Assembly (NCBI GenBank): GCA_963575745.1 | Contig: CAUYUJ010004780.1 | Span: forward strand, 1-64,000 | Origin: Prorocentrum cordatum | Taxonomy: Eukaryota; Sar; Dinophyceae; Prorocentrales; Prorocentraceae | Length of the DNA: 64,000 nt | Reading direction: 5' to 3' | Shown here: positions 31,905 through 42,842 of the stretch, piece after piece | How the letters are laid out: the number at the start of each line of letters is the position of its first letter | How positions within the stretch are numbered: the stretch's first letter is position 1 | The notes under the pieces: generated by a model | Databases searched by the model: none | Told to the model about the DNA's origin: nothing | What the model saw: only the letters and a program-made list of their open reading frames with translations | Translations under genes and position numbers: made by a program

Positions 31905-32045
31905 GCACCCCCGCTGGCTAAGCCCCTTGAGCCCCTCAAGCCCCTTGAGCCCCTTAAACCCATTAAGCCCCTTGAGTTGAGCTCCTCCCTCCTCCTCCTC
32001 CTCCTCCTCCTCCTCCTCCTCCTCCTCCTCCTCCTCCTCTTCTTC
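31905..32045. repeat. AGCCCCTTG repeat then (CCT)n
   Basis: 31918-31975 is a CCCCTTGAGCCC tandem motif. 31984-32045 is a (CTC)n microsatellite. Confidence 0.8.
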
Positions 32046-32299
32046 CCGCCGCGCGCCCCCAGCGGCCTCCCGCAGCCGCGGGCCGCGCCGCCGAAACGCA
32101 GGCGGCCGCCGCCGCCGCCGGAGCGGCTCCGGCGGGCCGCGCCGCCGCGCGGAGGCGCGCCGCGCCGGCGAGGGCGAAGGCGGGCGCGCCGCCGCCAGCT
32201 GCCAGGGGGGGCGGAGGGGGGGGGCACCCAAACCTCCTCGCGCTGTGACAACATCTCGACGGGAGGCTTGTCGCCAGTTTCGGCCCTCGGGGGCCCTCA

Positions 32300-32415
32300 C
32301 TGGGCCTCGGGGCCGTCAAAAAATGATTTAGGATGGAAAACTGGTCCTGGGAAATCGGTCGAGACTTCCGGGGACCCCGCATTGAAAAAAACACGATATC
32401 GGATCTCTGGGGAGG
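32300..32415 (+). repeat. Dispersed repeat family H, copy 2
   Basis: GGATGGAAAACTGGTCCTGG, GGTCGAGACTTCCGGGGACC, ACACGATATCGGATCTCTGG, in inverted orientation to 29270-29410. Confidence 0.65.
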
Positions 32416-33020
32416 CCGGAGGGGGGGGCGGGGGGGCGGAGGGAAGAGGGCGAGGGAAGCAGGGGGGGGTGAGGGGGAGGAGGGGGGCGGAGGGAAGAGG
32501 TCGAGGGAAGCAGGGGGGGGTGGGCGGAGGGGGAGGAGGGGGTCGGAAGGGGGAGCGGATGGGGGGGCGGAGGGGGAGGGCGGCGGGGGGAGCGGAGGGG
32601 GGCGGAGGAGGGACGAGGTGGGGCAACGACGAGGACGCGGGGAGGGACGAGGCGGGACGGGGCGGGGCGAGGAGGGACGGGGGGGGGGGACGAGGCGGGG
32701 GTGGCGAGGGCACGGGCGAGGACGGACGAGCGGGCGAAGGAATGAGCCACCACCACGGGGGGCGCGGGGGGGCAAGCTGCCCAGACCCCCTCGCGCTGTG
32801 GCAAAAATCACGGCGGGAGGCTCTGCGCCGCCGTCGGCCTCCGGGGGCCCCTGCCGGGCCCCGGGGCCGTCCAGGTCCAGGGGAGGGGGTCCAGACAACT
32901 GGGGGTCCACGTTCCGAAAAATCCCGACGTCGGGGGTCAGGGTGTGGGGGTGGGGCCCGAGGGTGGCGGAGGGAGGAGGGCAAGGAGTGACGAGGAGGGA
33001 CGAGGCGGGGTAAGAAGGAC
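32416..33020. repeat. GGA/GGGGCGG-rich low-complexity tract
   Basis: GGAGGGGGGCGGAGGGAAGAGG and similar strings, with GGGACGAGG units continuing to 33007. No gene seen. Confidence 0.7.
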
Positions 33021-33099
33021 ACGGGCATGAACGGCAGCAGCCTTAGGGGCAAGGACGAACGAGCGAGCGAACGAATGAACCACCACAACGGACAGATGT

Positions 33100-34430
33100 C
33101 TAGGTTTATCTACGACTGGGTGGGGGAGGCCATGGCCTCTTGTATCTTGTACGTATGAAGACACAAGCAAACAGTGGAGCTGCGAGACACGTAAAAAGCT
33201 ACGACGGAGGCAGGAGAGGTAATCCAGGTTGTGGATGTCGGCGTCATGCTGTGTTCGAATGCTGGCCAGGTTGAGATGTCTTGAGCGAAGCGGGCCCGTT
33301 GGGTGCAGGTCGGGCTTGTGTTGTTGAAGGAACGCGATGATGTCGCTGTCCCAACGCTTGGGCTGGCCAAATTCTTGTCGCTGTCCGCGCTGTCGCGGGT
33401 GTTCCCCCGCTTGCCAATGGAGAGCGGGCCACGTCAATCTGGTGGCCTCGTGGTTTTCAGCCCTCGACGCCATGCGCCAAGATCTCTGTCTGCGAACAGT
33501 CTTCCATGTTGCAACGCGATGGTGCAATCTATGAACTGCTCTGCGCGCCGCGTGGTTGATTGGATGTAGTCGACGCATGACTCCAGCGTGTCTTCACCAT
33601 CGTTGCCGTCTTTGCTCTCGCTGTGCTGGTCTGTCGCGTCTTGGCGAAGTGCCTTGCTGTCGGCGTCGTCGCTGCTGCTGGATGCGTAGGGGTCTATGTC
33701 AGGTAATTCGTTGGTCGTGCAGTCACATGTGTCGCCTTGGCTGCCGCGAGGGGCCGTTTAGCGGGAAATGCGCCGCCTTGGAATTTTGATAATCATGCGA
33801 AGCATGTGTCGCTGTGTTCGACGCAAGCGTTGCCAGAGAAGTTCTGTGAGCGTCCATGCCTTTGCTCAGTGTACCACTGTCGGTGTTACGGTCTGTTGAA
33901 AAGCCAGAGTCGATGCGCCAGCGGGTAGAGCTTGCTGGTCAGTCCCTGCTGCGCGAGGCTAACGACGCCCATGCAGCTGTCGTGCGGTGGTAGATCTCGG
34001 TTCCCATCGCGTCGCGAAAGCTAATGAGTTGACCGAGGTATCTTATACTGTCCTCGTGCGGAAGCATGTCGCTGCCCATGCCTTGAACGTGCACTGTGTG
34101 CGAGATTCCCCTTCCAATCCCTTCTGTCTGGTGCTCACTATTTTGGTTTTGGAAGGGTGTAGTTCGAGTCCGTGGGGTCGCGCTGAGCGCACGATATCGT
34201 CCAGCATAGTATTGAGGAGCGGGAGAGTTTGGCTGGTCAAGAGCACGTCGTCGGCGAAGCAAAGGTTGATGAGCACGGAGGAGGTGATGAATTCCCGCTG
34301 GATTCCTTTGCCCTTGCTTTCCCGGTCGGAGATGAGCGGTGCAAGCATCTGCCGTAGAAGCGCGCTGAAAAGCAGGCAAGGACGGACGAGGATGGGCGAT
34401 GGAGGGGGGGAGGAGGAGGAGGAGAAGGAG
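33100..34430 (-). pseudogene. Decayed LINE, reverse transcriptase C-terminal half
   Basis: On the minus strand, NLCFADDVLLTSQT (near 34250) is the RT catalytic FADD motif. It is followed by LELHPSKTKIVS, a DSIRYLGQLISF segment, EIYHRTTAAWASL, then in other frames KLYPLAHRLWLF, VTPTVV, AWTLTELLWQRLRRTQRHML (near 33830) and a VDYIQSTTRRAE segment. The C-terminal QPKRWDSDIIAFLQ follows near 33370. These are in the order of non-LTR retrotransposon ORF2, but at least three frame breaks separate them. The 5' part (endonuclease and fingers) is missing beyond a GGA microsatellite at 34395-34480. Not functional. Confidence 0.8.
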
Positions 34431-34800
34431 GAGGAGGAGGAGGAGGAGGAGGACGAGGAGGAGGAGAAGAGGAAGAGGAAGAGGAGGGCTCTTTGAGATG
34501 CATTCGATGTCGCTGGCCACGCAGCGCAGCGGCCCTGGCCACCCCGTCGAGGGCCTCCGCCAACGACGACACAGGCAGGGCGACCGCAGGGCGAGGATGT
34601 GCGGGAGGAGGAGGGGGAGGAGGAGGAAAAGGGGTAACTAGGGACGAGAAGGGACGAGGAGGGACGAGTCGAGACGATGAGTGAGGAGAAAGGAGAACGG
34701 GAGGGAGGAGGGAGCAGCATGAGGACGGCACCGGCGACGGCGAGGAGGAAGAGGACGAAAGGACGAGCAGGAGGGTCTTGATCTGACCTGGTAGGGAACA
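34395..34800. repeat. GGA/GAC-rich tracts
   Basis: (GGA)n at 34409-34480, and GACGAGGAGGGACGAG type sequence at 34600-34760. They truncate the LINE remnant. Confidence 0.7.
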
Positions 34801-34929
34801 CGCCGCATCGACTTCCCGCACGGGTAGACTCTGATCAGCTGTTCCCCAGCTGGTCTTCCCAACCTAGTCTGGATGGCTCTTGCGTGAACAGGTGACTACG
34901 CATTCGGAAGTGTGCTGTCGACAGTCTGC

Positions 34930-35400
34930 TCCCTTTACCATCCACCCACTTACCATCCACCCACTCACCATCCACCCACTAACCCATCATCTGTTCTCGG
35001 CACACCCTACACCCACACCCAGCACCCAGAGCACCAGGGAAAGGACGAGGCGCTCCTCCTTCCCCCTCCTCCTCCTCCTCCTCCTCCTCTCCTCCTCCTC
35101 CGCCCCCCCTCCTCCTCCTCCTCCTCCTCCTCCTCCGCCTCCGCCTCCTCCTCCTCCTCCCCCACCCTCCCTCCCTCCCTCCCCCCCTCCCTCTCGATCC
35201 TTGCCGGGTCGGGCAGGCCTGGGACGGGCAGGGTCCGGGCTGGGGGCCGGGCCGGGCCTCCCTCTTCCCTCCCTCCCACCCTCCCTCCCTCCCCCCCTCC
35301 CTCTCGATCCTTGCCGGGTCGGGCAGGGCTGGGACGGGACGGGCCCGGGCCGGGTCGGACAGGGCCGGACTCTCTCTCTCTCTGCTTCCTCGTCCCCCGC
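34930..35400. repeat. CT-rich tracts and a 107-bp duplication
   Basis: CCACCCACTTACCAT repeats (34938-34985), (CCT)n (35058-35165). A roughly 107-bp block beginning CCCTCCCTCTCGATCCTTGC occurs twice, at 35187 and 35298. Confidence 0.75.
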
Positions 35401-35632
35401 CCAGTTGGAACATCCAGCTGTCCCCGCGATCTGCTTCCACACCTGCCCCCCAGAATGCCTCCGGCGTCCTCTTGCACTGAGGACTTCTGTCGGGCGGGAT
35501 TGCCAAGACGGCCGCAGGGGAACGCTTGGGCATTCCTTCCCCCGCCCCCCCCGTCTCCACAGCCACCAGGCCCAAGGGAAGCGCTGCAATTCGAACTTCT
35601 TCACCGCTCCAGAGCGCACCTGCACCAGCGCC

Positions 35633-37015
35633 ATGCAGCCAGTGGGGGAGCCAGCGCCCGTCCCTCACCTGCGAGTTCTCGACTACTGGATGCACCACCG
35701 AAGCGCCCTGCGCCTGACCCTGCGTGCGGCCGCAACTGCGGACGAGAAGCAGAACCCGACGGGGCCATGTTCCAAGACGTTGTTCAACCACGCGGTTAAG
35801 GAGCAATGGAAGCGCATGAGCCCGGACCAGCAGCAGCAGTGGATCGCTGCCGAGGCCTCGGGGGGACCGCCTCCGGGTCAAGTCGCAGTCCACACCGCCC
35901 TTGGGGCAGCTGTGAAGGGAGGCCCCACGAAGGCGCCGGAGCAGCCTGGCCCTGCAGCGGGCGCGAAGCCGACGGAGGGCATTGCATCCACTATGGACCA
36001 CCACTGCGACGGTTGCGGGGCCGCGGGCGTTGCCCTTGCCCCCGGCCAGGGCGACCACACCGAGAAGTACTACTGCGGCGAGTGCTGGCAGCAGTGGCAC
36101 CAGTGGCACTTGTGCGCCCAGGCGGCAGGCCCCCCAGTGGCGGCTTCAGCTGGCGAGGACACGGGCGAGGCGCCGTGGAAGAAGCACCGCGCCCAGAACG
36201 CACCGACCTTCCCCGACACCGAGGCCGCGCTCTCCACGCCAAAGCAGCAGCAGCAGCTGCAGCTGCAGCAGCAGCAGCTGCAGCAGCAGTGCCCGCAGCA
36301 GCAGCATCCCCCGCAGCAGCCGCAGGTTCCCCAGCTGTGCTGCTCAGGGTGCGTGTCGGGAGTGGGCCCGCTTGTGAGCGGAGAGGGGGAGCACGCGACG
36401 AAGGCCTACTGCCTCCAGTGCTGGGAGGAGTGGCGTGCCCAGCAGACCGTGGCCGGCGCTGCGGGCCCCGCCCCAGGCGGCCCGGCTCCGGCCTGGACCC
36501 AGGGCCCAGCGGACCTTCACCAGGCCCCGGTGCCCGGGGCCGCCCCCGGGCTCTTCCCCGAGTTCCACCGGCGCGCCCTCCCGCCAGCTGGGGCGGCGGA
36601 CGTCGGCCAGCAGGACAACAAGAGGTACGACCGCTGGCTGGTGCCCCTCCCAGGGGGCCAGCTCCCGACGGACCGGGACATCCTGTTCTGGGCCTACACG
36701 GGTGCCCTGGGAGCCCCTCCGTTCATGGGCCCGGACTCCGAGTGGTCCCACCTTCCGAAGGACGCGCTGAAGACGGGGAAGACGCCGACCGGCCTCCTGC
36801 TCCAGCTCGGCAAGAAGGCGGCGAAGTTGGGGAGCATCCACTTCTACATGACCAAAACGGGGAAGCTTCACCTCTCCGGCAGCGATACTGCAAAGGAGAG
36901 AATGATCACTCTCCTAGCAGGGTGGACGGTGCCTTGGAACAACGGGGTTTCACCGCCAGCCGCGGCCCCCGGGACCCTCCCGCCGAGGCCGCCCGCATCA
37001 TGGACGGCACCGTGA
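35633..37015 (+). CDS. Uncharacterised protein with duplicated CxxC...CxxCW motif
   Basis: 460 aa, intact; the frame is open further upstream only through CT-rich repeats, so the first non-repetitive Met is taken as the start. Residues about 45-75 (LFNHAVKEQWKRMSPDQQQQ) look like an HMG-box-type helix. Two cysteine modules follow: CDGCG...HTEKYYCGECWQQW and CSGC...HATKAYCLQCWEEW, each CxxC-x(n)-YCxxCW, separated by a Gln-rich tract. A globular C-terminal region (FWAYTGALGAPPFMG; KTGKLHLSG) follows. Zinc and nucleic-acid binding is inference. It could be a host gene or the first ORF of a retroelement, because a LINE endonuclease fragment lies 1.7 kb downstream. Confidence 0.65.
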   Translation: MQPVGEPAPVPHLRVLDYWMHHRSALRLTLRAAATADEKQNPTGPCSKTLFNHAVKEQWKRMSPDQQQQWIAAEASGGPPPGQVAVHTALGAAVKGGPTKAPEQPGPAAGAKPTEGIASTMDHHCDGCGAAGVALAPGQGDHTEKYYCGECWQQWHQWHLCAQAAGPPVAASAGEDTGEAPWKKHRAQNAPTFPDTEAALSTPKQQQQLQLQQQQLQQQCPQQQHPPQQPQVPQLCCSGCVSGVGPLVSGEGEHATKAYCLQCWEEWRAQQTVAGAAGPAPGGPAPAWTQGPADLHQAPVPGAAPGLFPEFHRRALPPAGAADVGQQDNKRYDRWLVPLPGGQLPTDRDILFWAYTGALGAPPFMGPDSEWSHLPKDALKTGKTPTGLLLQLGKKAAKLGSIHFYMTKTGKLHLSGSDTAKERMITLLAGWTVPWNNGVSPPAAAPGTLPPRPPASWTAP

Positions 37016-37119
37016 GGCGCGGCGCCAGTGCCCCCCACTCTCTGCCTGTCGTCTCTCTCTCCCTCTCCCCCCCCGCCCCTCCTGTCTCGATGTGCTGCGA
37101 TGCCGCGGGGTGAGATCGA

Positions 37120-37425
37120 GGATTTTGTATAAGGTTCGTGCTGGAGGCGCGGATCCCCTCACCACCCCCGCCTTCCTCTCTCCACCCCCGCCTCTCCCCC
37201 CCCTGCCCCGTGCGGACGCGAGGTCCAGCAGAGCAGTCCAGTGTTATTATGGCTTGAGCTGCAGGCGTGAAAAACCTCCTCTCCCACTCCCCCTCCCCCT
37301 CCCTCCCTCCCTCCCTCTTGGTCCGCTTGGATTGAGCTGGGCCGGGTCGGGACGGGCCGGGCCGAGGCCCTGTGATCCCCGTCGCCCTCGCCGGATGCGG
37401 GCTGGAATCCGCAGCGCGCCCGGAG

Positions 37426-37491
<66 letters not shown>

Positions 37492-37712
37492 CCCCCCCCT
37501 CGTCCCAGGCCGCCCTGAGCGCGGCCAGAGGCGGCAGGTTTGGGGGGATGCCCGCCCGTCGGGTTCGAACCCGCTTGGAGGGCTGATCCGGCGATCAAGG
37601 CATGGCCGGTACGGGCTGGGCTGGGGCCCCCGTGATCCCCGCCGCCTTCGCTGGGCCGGTGCCTGTCGCCGCTGCTGTTCGCCGCCGCTGCCGTCGCCGC
37701 CGCTGCCGTCGT

Positions 37713-37780
<68 letters not shown>

Positions 37781-38000
37781 GACGTCCTCCCCCCCCCTGT
37801 CGCTTTGCTTTCCTCCCTCTCTCCCTCCCTCCCTCTCCCCTGCTTCTCTCCCTCCCTCTCTCCTCCCCCCCTCCCTCCCTCCCCTTCCCTCCCTCCCGTC
37901 CTTCCTCCTGGTCCACGCGGGACCAGGCCGGATTGGACCGGGCCGGGCCGGGCCGGGGCCCACTGCGATCGGCGTCGCTGTCGGCTTAGTAACGCAGTTA
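37120..38000. repeat. CT-rich and (GTC)n microsatellites
   Basis: (CGT)n at 37428-37490 and 37711-37775, CCCT tracts at 37284-37320 and 37811-37910. A GGGCCGGGTCGGGACGGGCC-like block recurs near 37338, 37608 and 37945, giving a duplicated architecture. Confidence 0.75.
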
Positions 38001-38264
38001 CGTGCGAACCTAAGCTGCGCGCTGATGCTCATGCAGATTGGGCGGCGGGGTGTTGCGCCTCATCGGGAACAAAAAAAAAAACGTGGGACAGGGCACCATC
38101 AGCAAGAGGTGTCGTGACAATTTCGTGCCCGCTTTTTGCTTCCAGTGTGTTGCATCGCAGCGGAAGGGTCAAGATTTTGACCCTTCCGGGGCCCGTGGGT
38201 ATACAAGCTCATGGGACGTGGGGGCCGACTCCTCCCTGGAGGCCCTGCCAGGCCCAAGCCGGAC

Positions 38265-38378
38265 CCAAAACGATAGCGGATGGGCCGGCACGCCGGTTTT
38301 TTGGCGGATTGGCCGGTGCACGCAAAAACGATAGCGGATGGGCCGGCACGCCGGTTTTTGGCGGATAGGCCGGTACAC
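38265..38378. repeat. 55-bp tandem duplication
   Basis: AAACGATAGCGGATGGGCCG followed by GCACGCCGGTTTTTTGGCGG, two units (38268 and 38324) ending in GCACGCAAAA/ACACGCAAAA. Confidence 0.85.
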
Positions 38379-38729
38379 GCAAAATGTAGCAAGAGGAATA
38401 AGAGGACGCCCTGACTGACTCTGGGGGGCGGGCGTCTGGTCTCCAGGCAGGGGTCGAAAGGGTTCGGGGTGGCCTGCCCCTCGCAGGTGCGGGGTATTGA
38501 GGTGGCGGCCCACCTCGAACCCCTTAGGATCGACCGTATCCTGTTCTTTTCCTCTCTCCTCCCCTTCCCTTCCCGTCCCCCTCCTGCCCTCTCCCCTCTT
38601 CCTCCCCCTCCTCGGCCCTCCCTCGCCGTATGGACCCCTCCTCCTGGGTGCGCGTGCGCGAAGATAGCAGCGCCTCTGCCTCGCGGCGCGCTCCTGGGGG
38701 TGGCTCGGCCGTGCTTGCACTGTTTGGGC

Positions 38730-39836
38730 ATGCTTTTGCTGGGCCTGGCCGACGTCCTCATCGCCCCGGCCCCCCTCCTTCCCTCAGCCAGCCGGGCCCA
38801 GGTCGCGCCCGCCGCGCCTCTCAGCCCAGAGGCAGGCCTCCTCCATGATGCGATGGACGTGCTCCTCGACGCCCTCCTGGATGCATTCCCGCATGCCCGC
38901 AGGTTTGGACTGAGTGGGGACCCAGTTGCAGACCCGCTCCTCCAGTTCCGCTGGAAGCAGCTGCGCGACGAAGCCAGCAGGCTCCTCGAGCAAGCCACCA
39001 GTCGGGACGCCTTGCAATCCTCGTCAGCCCATGGCGCCCTTCTCAGTGCGTTGCGGTGGGCTGCGCGGCACCTGCCAGGCCCTGGCAGGCAGATCGCGCT
39101 CTCCGGGAACTCCGGCATGGAGCCACGGTACGGCGTGAAGATAGCGGTCGGCTCCCCGAGTACTACTGGGTGCCTCTCCATTGACGGGTCGCGGATACTG
39201 TGGGGAGTATTCACGGACGCGCGGGTTGGCATTCTGCAGGCCATGAAGCAGCTGGACCTGGCCCTTGTTGGGCTCCCTGGTGCCCGACTTCCCGCCCGGA
39301 CATCCGTCCCGGGACGCTCAGACTTGGGTCTTGCCTCGCGCGGGGGCCCCTCTTACGCGAGCACCGCGGTGGTGTGGGATCCTAATATCCTCCACCGAGT
39401 TGCAGAATTGGCCCTTGTCGGCTCGGACCGGCGCCTCTGGCTCCGCCTCGAAGATGCTCATGGTGGCCCTTGGTTTGTGTGCACGCTATATCTTCCCCCA
39501 GTTCCAAATTCTGGAAGGGATTCGGCATGGTTCCAGGAAGTCGCTGGCTTACAGGCGGACCTTAGGGCCCTGCTGGGGGACCCGCCCCTGAAGGAAGATG
39601 ACCGCGCCATTATCATGGGAGATATCAACCTCCAGCCGGCAGAACTGTTAGGGCGGCGGGATCCCTCCCCTGCCCGAGCTAGGGCGTGGACAGTATTCGT
39701 AGCAACCTGGGGGCGAGGGCACCAGAACCCAGTCATTGGCTCAGCCTCCCCAGAACGAGTATGGCTCCCCATCCGGCGCCGCATCGTAGAGGTTCGCCCA
39801 GGGGACACACATCATGGGCATGCCCTGAGGTTCTAA
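38730..39836 (+). pseudogene. LINE endonuclease (EEP/APE-like) fragment
   Basis: 368 aa in one frame. The C-terminal half has the endonuclease/exonuclease/phosphatase pattern of LINE ORF2: LDLALVGLPGARLP, STAVVWDPNI, WFVCTLYLPPVPNSGRDSAW, and RAIIMGDINLQPAE, in the place of the GDFN motif. No reverse transcriptase follows; the frame stops at 39836 and hairpin-rich repeats begin within 25 bp. Hence a truncated element, or an endonuclease-only relic. The upstream 200 residues are helical and unassigned. The open frame extends further upstream (to about 38469); the start is uncertain. Confidence 0.7.
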
Positions 39837-39857
39837 ACCTATAAGAATTAAAGGTGC

Positions 39858-40130
39858 GCCTTACAACTGCAAAAAAATACAGATACGGCGGCAACTGCAA
39901 AAAAATGCAGATATGATCATGTTGTCAATGATGGACACAACGCCAACATATATTAAATATATATGTTGCAACTGCAAAAAAACAGATATGATGACACATG
40001 CAAAAAAATAACATATATTATAACATGTATCTTGTATATATACATATATATATATTTATTGGATTAACAGATATACCTTGGATTAACACATATATCTTGG
40101 ATTAACAGATATACCTTGATCATGTCCATG
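39858..40130. repeat. CTGC-A-run-TGCAGATATGA hairpin array and 20-bp tandem
   Basis: Units AACTGCAAAAAAATGCAG with CAGATATGA tails (39860-40000). Then GGATTAACAGATATACCTTG three times (40060-40125), with AT-rich (TA)n between. The hairpin unit resembles that at 55880-56165. Confidence 0.75.
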
Positions 40131-40137
40131 CATGTAA

Positions 40138-40215
40138 CTACGAATGTCCGCGGCGCTAAGGCGGTAGGAATGTCCGCGGCGCTAAGACGGGAGCTACATT
40201 TTGAAAACTATCATT
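40138..40215. repeat. Dispersed copy of the 78-83 bp repeat core
   Basis: GAATGTCCGCGGCGCTAAG occurs twice here, followed by GAGCTACATTTTGAAAAC, matching the array inside the nested element at 3590-3910. Confidence 0.7.
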
Positions 40216-40450
40216 TTTCCAAACGTTCAATTCAGTGAGTGTTGTAATCTGGGACGCCATCCGTCAGCCAGAAACTCGACGGCTTCAATTCTGCAGAGAA
40301 GTGCAGTCCGCGGGTGCTCCCACGCTTGCGGGCACCGCGCAACATTAAAATAGTGAGGTCGCATAGCATAGCGTGGCGCGTGATCGGCATTCATCGGCGC
40401 TGCCGTCGCGCACTGGTTCCCATTCTAGGTCGTGAAGGTGCTAGAGCCCG

Positions 40451-40490
40451 CTGCGCGCGCGCGAAATATTAATCTCTCGCGCGCGCGCAG
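40451..40490. repeat. GC-alternating inverted repeat, 14-bp arms
   Basis: CTGCGCGCGCGCGA, then a 12-nt AT-rich loop, then TCGCGCGCGCGCAG. Perfect arms with purine-pyrimidine alternation; may form a hairpin or Z-DNA. Confidence 0.85.
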
Positions 40491-40589
40491 AGCACTCTAA
40501 ACAGTTCGGAAGTAAACATTAATTAAATAGGGTGGGGGAGGGAGGGGAGTCGTATTCATCGGGAAGGTCGCAGTTCTGAGTTTAGAGTG

Positions 40590-40760
40590 GATCTGAACGT
40601 GAATGAGTCTGCGTGCTGACGTTGGCGGGTTTGAACGGGCCTGAGGGCGTCGAGTGCGCGCCGGGACGTGAGCGGGTCAGAGTGTGAGCGAGTCCGAGTG
40701 CGAGCGCATTCTGCGATGAGTTTCCGATGAGTTGCCGATGAGTTTTGATGAGTTTCGGGG
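40590..40760 (+). repeat. GAGTGTGAGCGGG repeats and motif array 1
   Basis: Degenerate GAGTGTGAGCGAGTCCGA units, then GATGAGTTTCCGATGAGTT four times (40717-40760). The array runs into the 5' end of the next ORF. Confidence 0.75.
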
Positions 40761-40987
40761 CGGTGCGTAGTCGTCGCGATGCTATGCTATGCAATGCGGT
40801 GCAGGCTAGTGCCGAGCCCAGTGGAGCCCCCGTCCAGCGTCCTCCCGCATCCGTTCTGGCCCAAGCCTTTCGCGCGACCAGCAGCAGGTTCGCGCGCGAC
40901 GAGAACCAGCAGCACCTCGCGCAGCACCAGCGCAACCACCAGCGCAGCACCAGCGCAACCAGCAGCACCGCGCGCAGCACCAGCGCA

Positions 40988-41749
40988 ATGGCGGCTTGGA
41001 TTCTGCAGGAGGATCAGAAAATGATGAAGGTGCCAATCTTCACACACGAGTGGGGCAAAGATGGCAGCTGGTTCCCGCTCTACGTGAGAACGATGACGAC
41101 GGGCTCGTACGCTGGCGAGTTCCCGACGGTCGAGGAGACCAAGAAGGAGGCTAAGCGCTCGCTCAGCTTCATTGAAGAGGGCGGCAATATCGACTTCTGG
41201 TTGGTGAAGATGCCCCACCCAGGGGATGCTATGCCACATGTTCCCGAGCTGTGCCACAACTACCCGCTCAGCGACGACTGGATCATCAACGACAGGTCGG
41301 CGCTCGTGATGAACGTCACGTATCCACTTTCTTGCAATTTTGAACAGAACGAGCAGAGCAGCACGGGCGGGCCCACTGATGGCCAGCAGGCGACGGCGGA
41401 CCAGCAGGCGACGGAGCCACCCACAGTGGGCAAGCCAGCGACGGAGGCCGAGGGCTACAACCAAGGGCGGTGCCAGCAGCAGAGCAGTATCGAAATTTCG
41501 ACGCCAGCGAGCGACGCCAGCATCAAGGACTGGGTGGCGGCGAAGGCCTTCAAGACGAATATGACGTTGGGCGAGATCGATGGCTTGAACGTCGACGACA
41601 TCTACAAGATCGGCTACGCGGCGGGGCTCCAGGCGAAGCAGGCTCAGAAGGACCAGCGCAGCAGCCAGCAGGACCAGGACGCTGAGGCCAATACGCAGTC
41701 CCTGGACAGCGCGGCGTCGTGGCAGGACGCAGGCGAGCAGTACCGCTAA
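40988..41749 (+). CDS. Uncharacterised protein, intact ORF
   Basis: 253 aa from Met of MAAWILQEDQ; the frame stays open upstream to the motif array at 40748 (about 80 more residues, Gln/Ser/Thr/Arg-rich, from a CAGCACCAGCGCAAC repeat). Residues 1-105 look globular (FTHEWGKDGSWFPLYVRTM; NIDFWLVKMPHPGDAM). The middle is Gln/Thr-rich. A C-terminal helix pair (IKDWVAAKAFKTNMTLGEID, VDDIYKIGYAAGLQAKQAQK) follows. No known family recognised. The coding look is convincing: no stops, mixed residues, low repetition in the N-terminal domain. Confidence 0.6.
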   Translation: MAAWILQEDQKMMKVPIFTHEWGKDGSWFPLYVRTMTTGSYAGEFPTVEETKKEAKRSLSFIEEGGNIDFWLVKMPHPGDAMPHVPELCHNYPLSDDWIINDRSALVMNVTYPLSCNFEQNEQSSTGGPTDGQQATADQQATEPPTVGKPATEAEGYNQGRCQQQSSIEISTPASDASIKDWVAAKAFKTNMTLGEIDGLNVDDIYKIGYAAGLQAKQAQKDQRSSQQDQDAEANTQSLDSAASWQDAGEQYR

Positions 41750-41761
41750 GTGGCCGTAGAC

Positions 41762-41892
41762 GGCGTGAACGCCAGCGCCTACAGCGCCTCCAGCGCCTAC
41801 GCCAGCGCATACGCCAGCGCCTACATCAGCGCCTACACCAGCACCTTCAGCGCGAACGCCAACGCCGACGCCAGCGCCTACACCAGCGATAC
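41762..41892. repeat. CGCCAGCGCCTAC 12-bp repeat
   Basis: About ten degenerate units of GCCAGCGCCTAC directly downstream of the stop codon of the preceding ORF. Confidence 0.8.
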
Positions 41893-42082
41893 GGTATTCG
41901 TGGGCGCCTGGCAGCGCTCGTTTTCGCCTCGGCTTGCCCGAGGCGCCTCGGCCCGCCCGATACTATAAGCGTGTTCGGCTTCACGGCCACTGGGAAAACT
42001 TTCGTCCCGATTCAAATGGGTTGCGCTACGCGTGTCCGCCGACACCCCTATTGCGACGATGGTGGGGTTTCGGTTGACGTCC

Positions 42083-42260
42083 GATGAGTTTCCGATGAGT
42101 TTCGATGAGTTTCCGATGCTCGTGCCTGAGTGTGAGCGGGCCTGAACATGGGCGAGTCCCAATGTGAGTGGATATACATTCGAGCGGTCTGAACTGAGTG
42201 TGAGTGAGCCCGAGTGTGAGTAGGTCTGGACCTGGGCGGCCCCGAGCGCGCGTGAATCTG
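42083..42260 (+). repeat. Motif array 2 and GAGTGTGAGCGGG repeats
   Basis: GATGAGTTTCCGATGAGTTT and one degenerate repeat (42083-42118), followed by GAGTGTGAGCGGGCCTGA-like units. This is the same pairing as at 40590-40760 but in reversed order. Confidence 0.75.
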
Positions 42261-42500
42261 ATTCTCGTCGCCGAGTCCATGGACCCAGGGGCGCATCAGA
42301 GTTGTTTTCAGCCCCGCGCCAGCTTTCGAGCGGCGGTCGCACCCGAGCACGCGGGGGCGGCGCAAGGAAAGGGTCGCAGGTGGAGGGAGATGTGTTTGGA
42401 CTTGTGCGGGGGCCGAATGCGGTGGCAACGGGAGCTCCCCTGCCCAGCATTCCAAACGCGTCTTCCTCCACCCGCGACCCGTTCCACGCGCCGTTTGCTC

Positions 42501-42842
42501 CTAGGGCGGGGCGCTATGACTCGAGGCGGCGTCGCCTCCACCCAGCCCCTGATTCGGTGAGAAATCTGGCATCTCATGTTCGAGAGCTCGAACGAAGCCA
42601 AGTAATTCTGACTCTAATTCGGGCCCCCACTTCCTAATCAGCTCAGCGTGGAAATCATCGATTGCGTCCCAAACCAAACCGTCTATGCCTTCTCGGGTAC
42701 GGTGCCATTCGATATGTTCGGCCATGTGCCCACGTTCGGCATAATCGTGCATTTGCATAGCAGTCCACCTGGCCCTCTCCTCGGGACTGAGCAAGATTGG
42801 AACCCAGTCGACGATGTCAAACTGAGCCGTGCCACCGTGCAC
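42501..42842 (-). CDS. Small uncharacterised protein
   Basis: 113 aa, acidic, predicted mostly helical: LSPEERARWTAMQMHDYAER, HIEWHRTREGIDGLVWDAID, LLGFVRALEHEMPDF. No family recognised. The frame is free of repeat bias, but there is no independent support, and it may be one exon of a larger gene. Confidence 0.4.
   Translation of the reverse strand: MHGGTAQFDIVDWVPILLSPEERARWTAMQMHDYAERGHMAEHIEWHRTREGIDGLVWDAIDDFHAELIRKWGPELESELLGFVRALEHEMPDFSPNQGLGGGDAASSHSAPP

Noticed and set aside
37550-37590. tRNA T-arm-like CGGGTTCGAACCCG
   Set aside because: No acceptor, D or anticodon arm can be built on either strand. The palindrome alone is not a tRNA.
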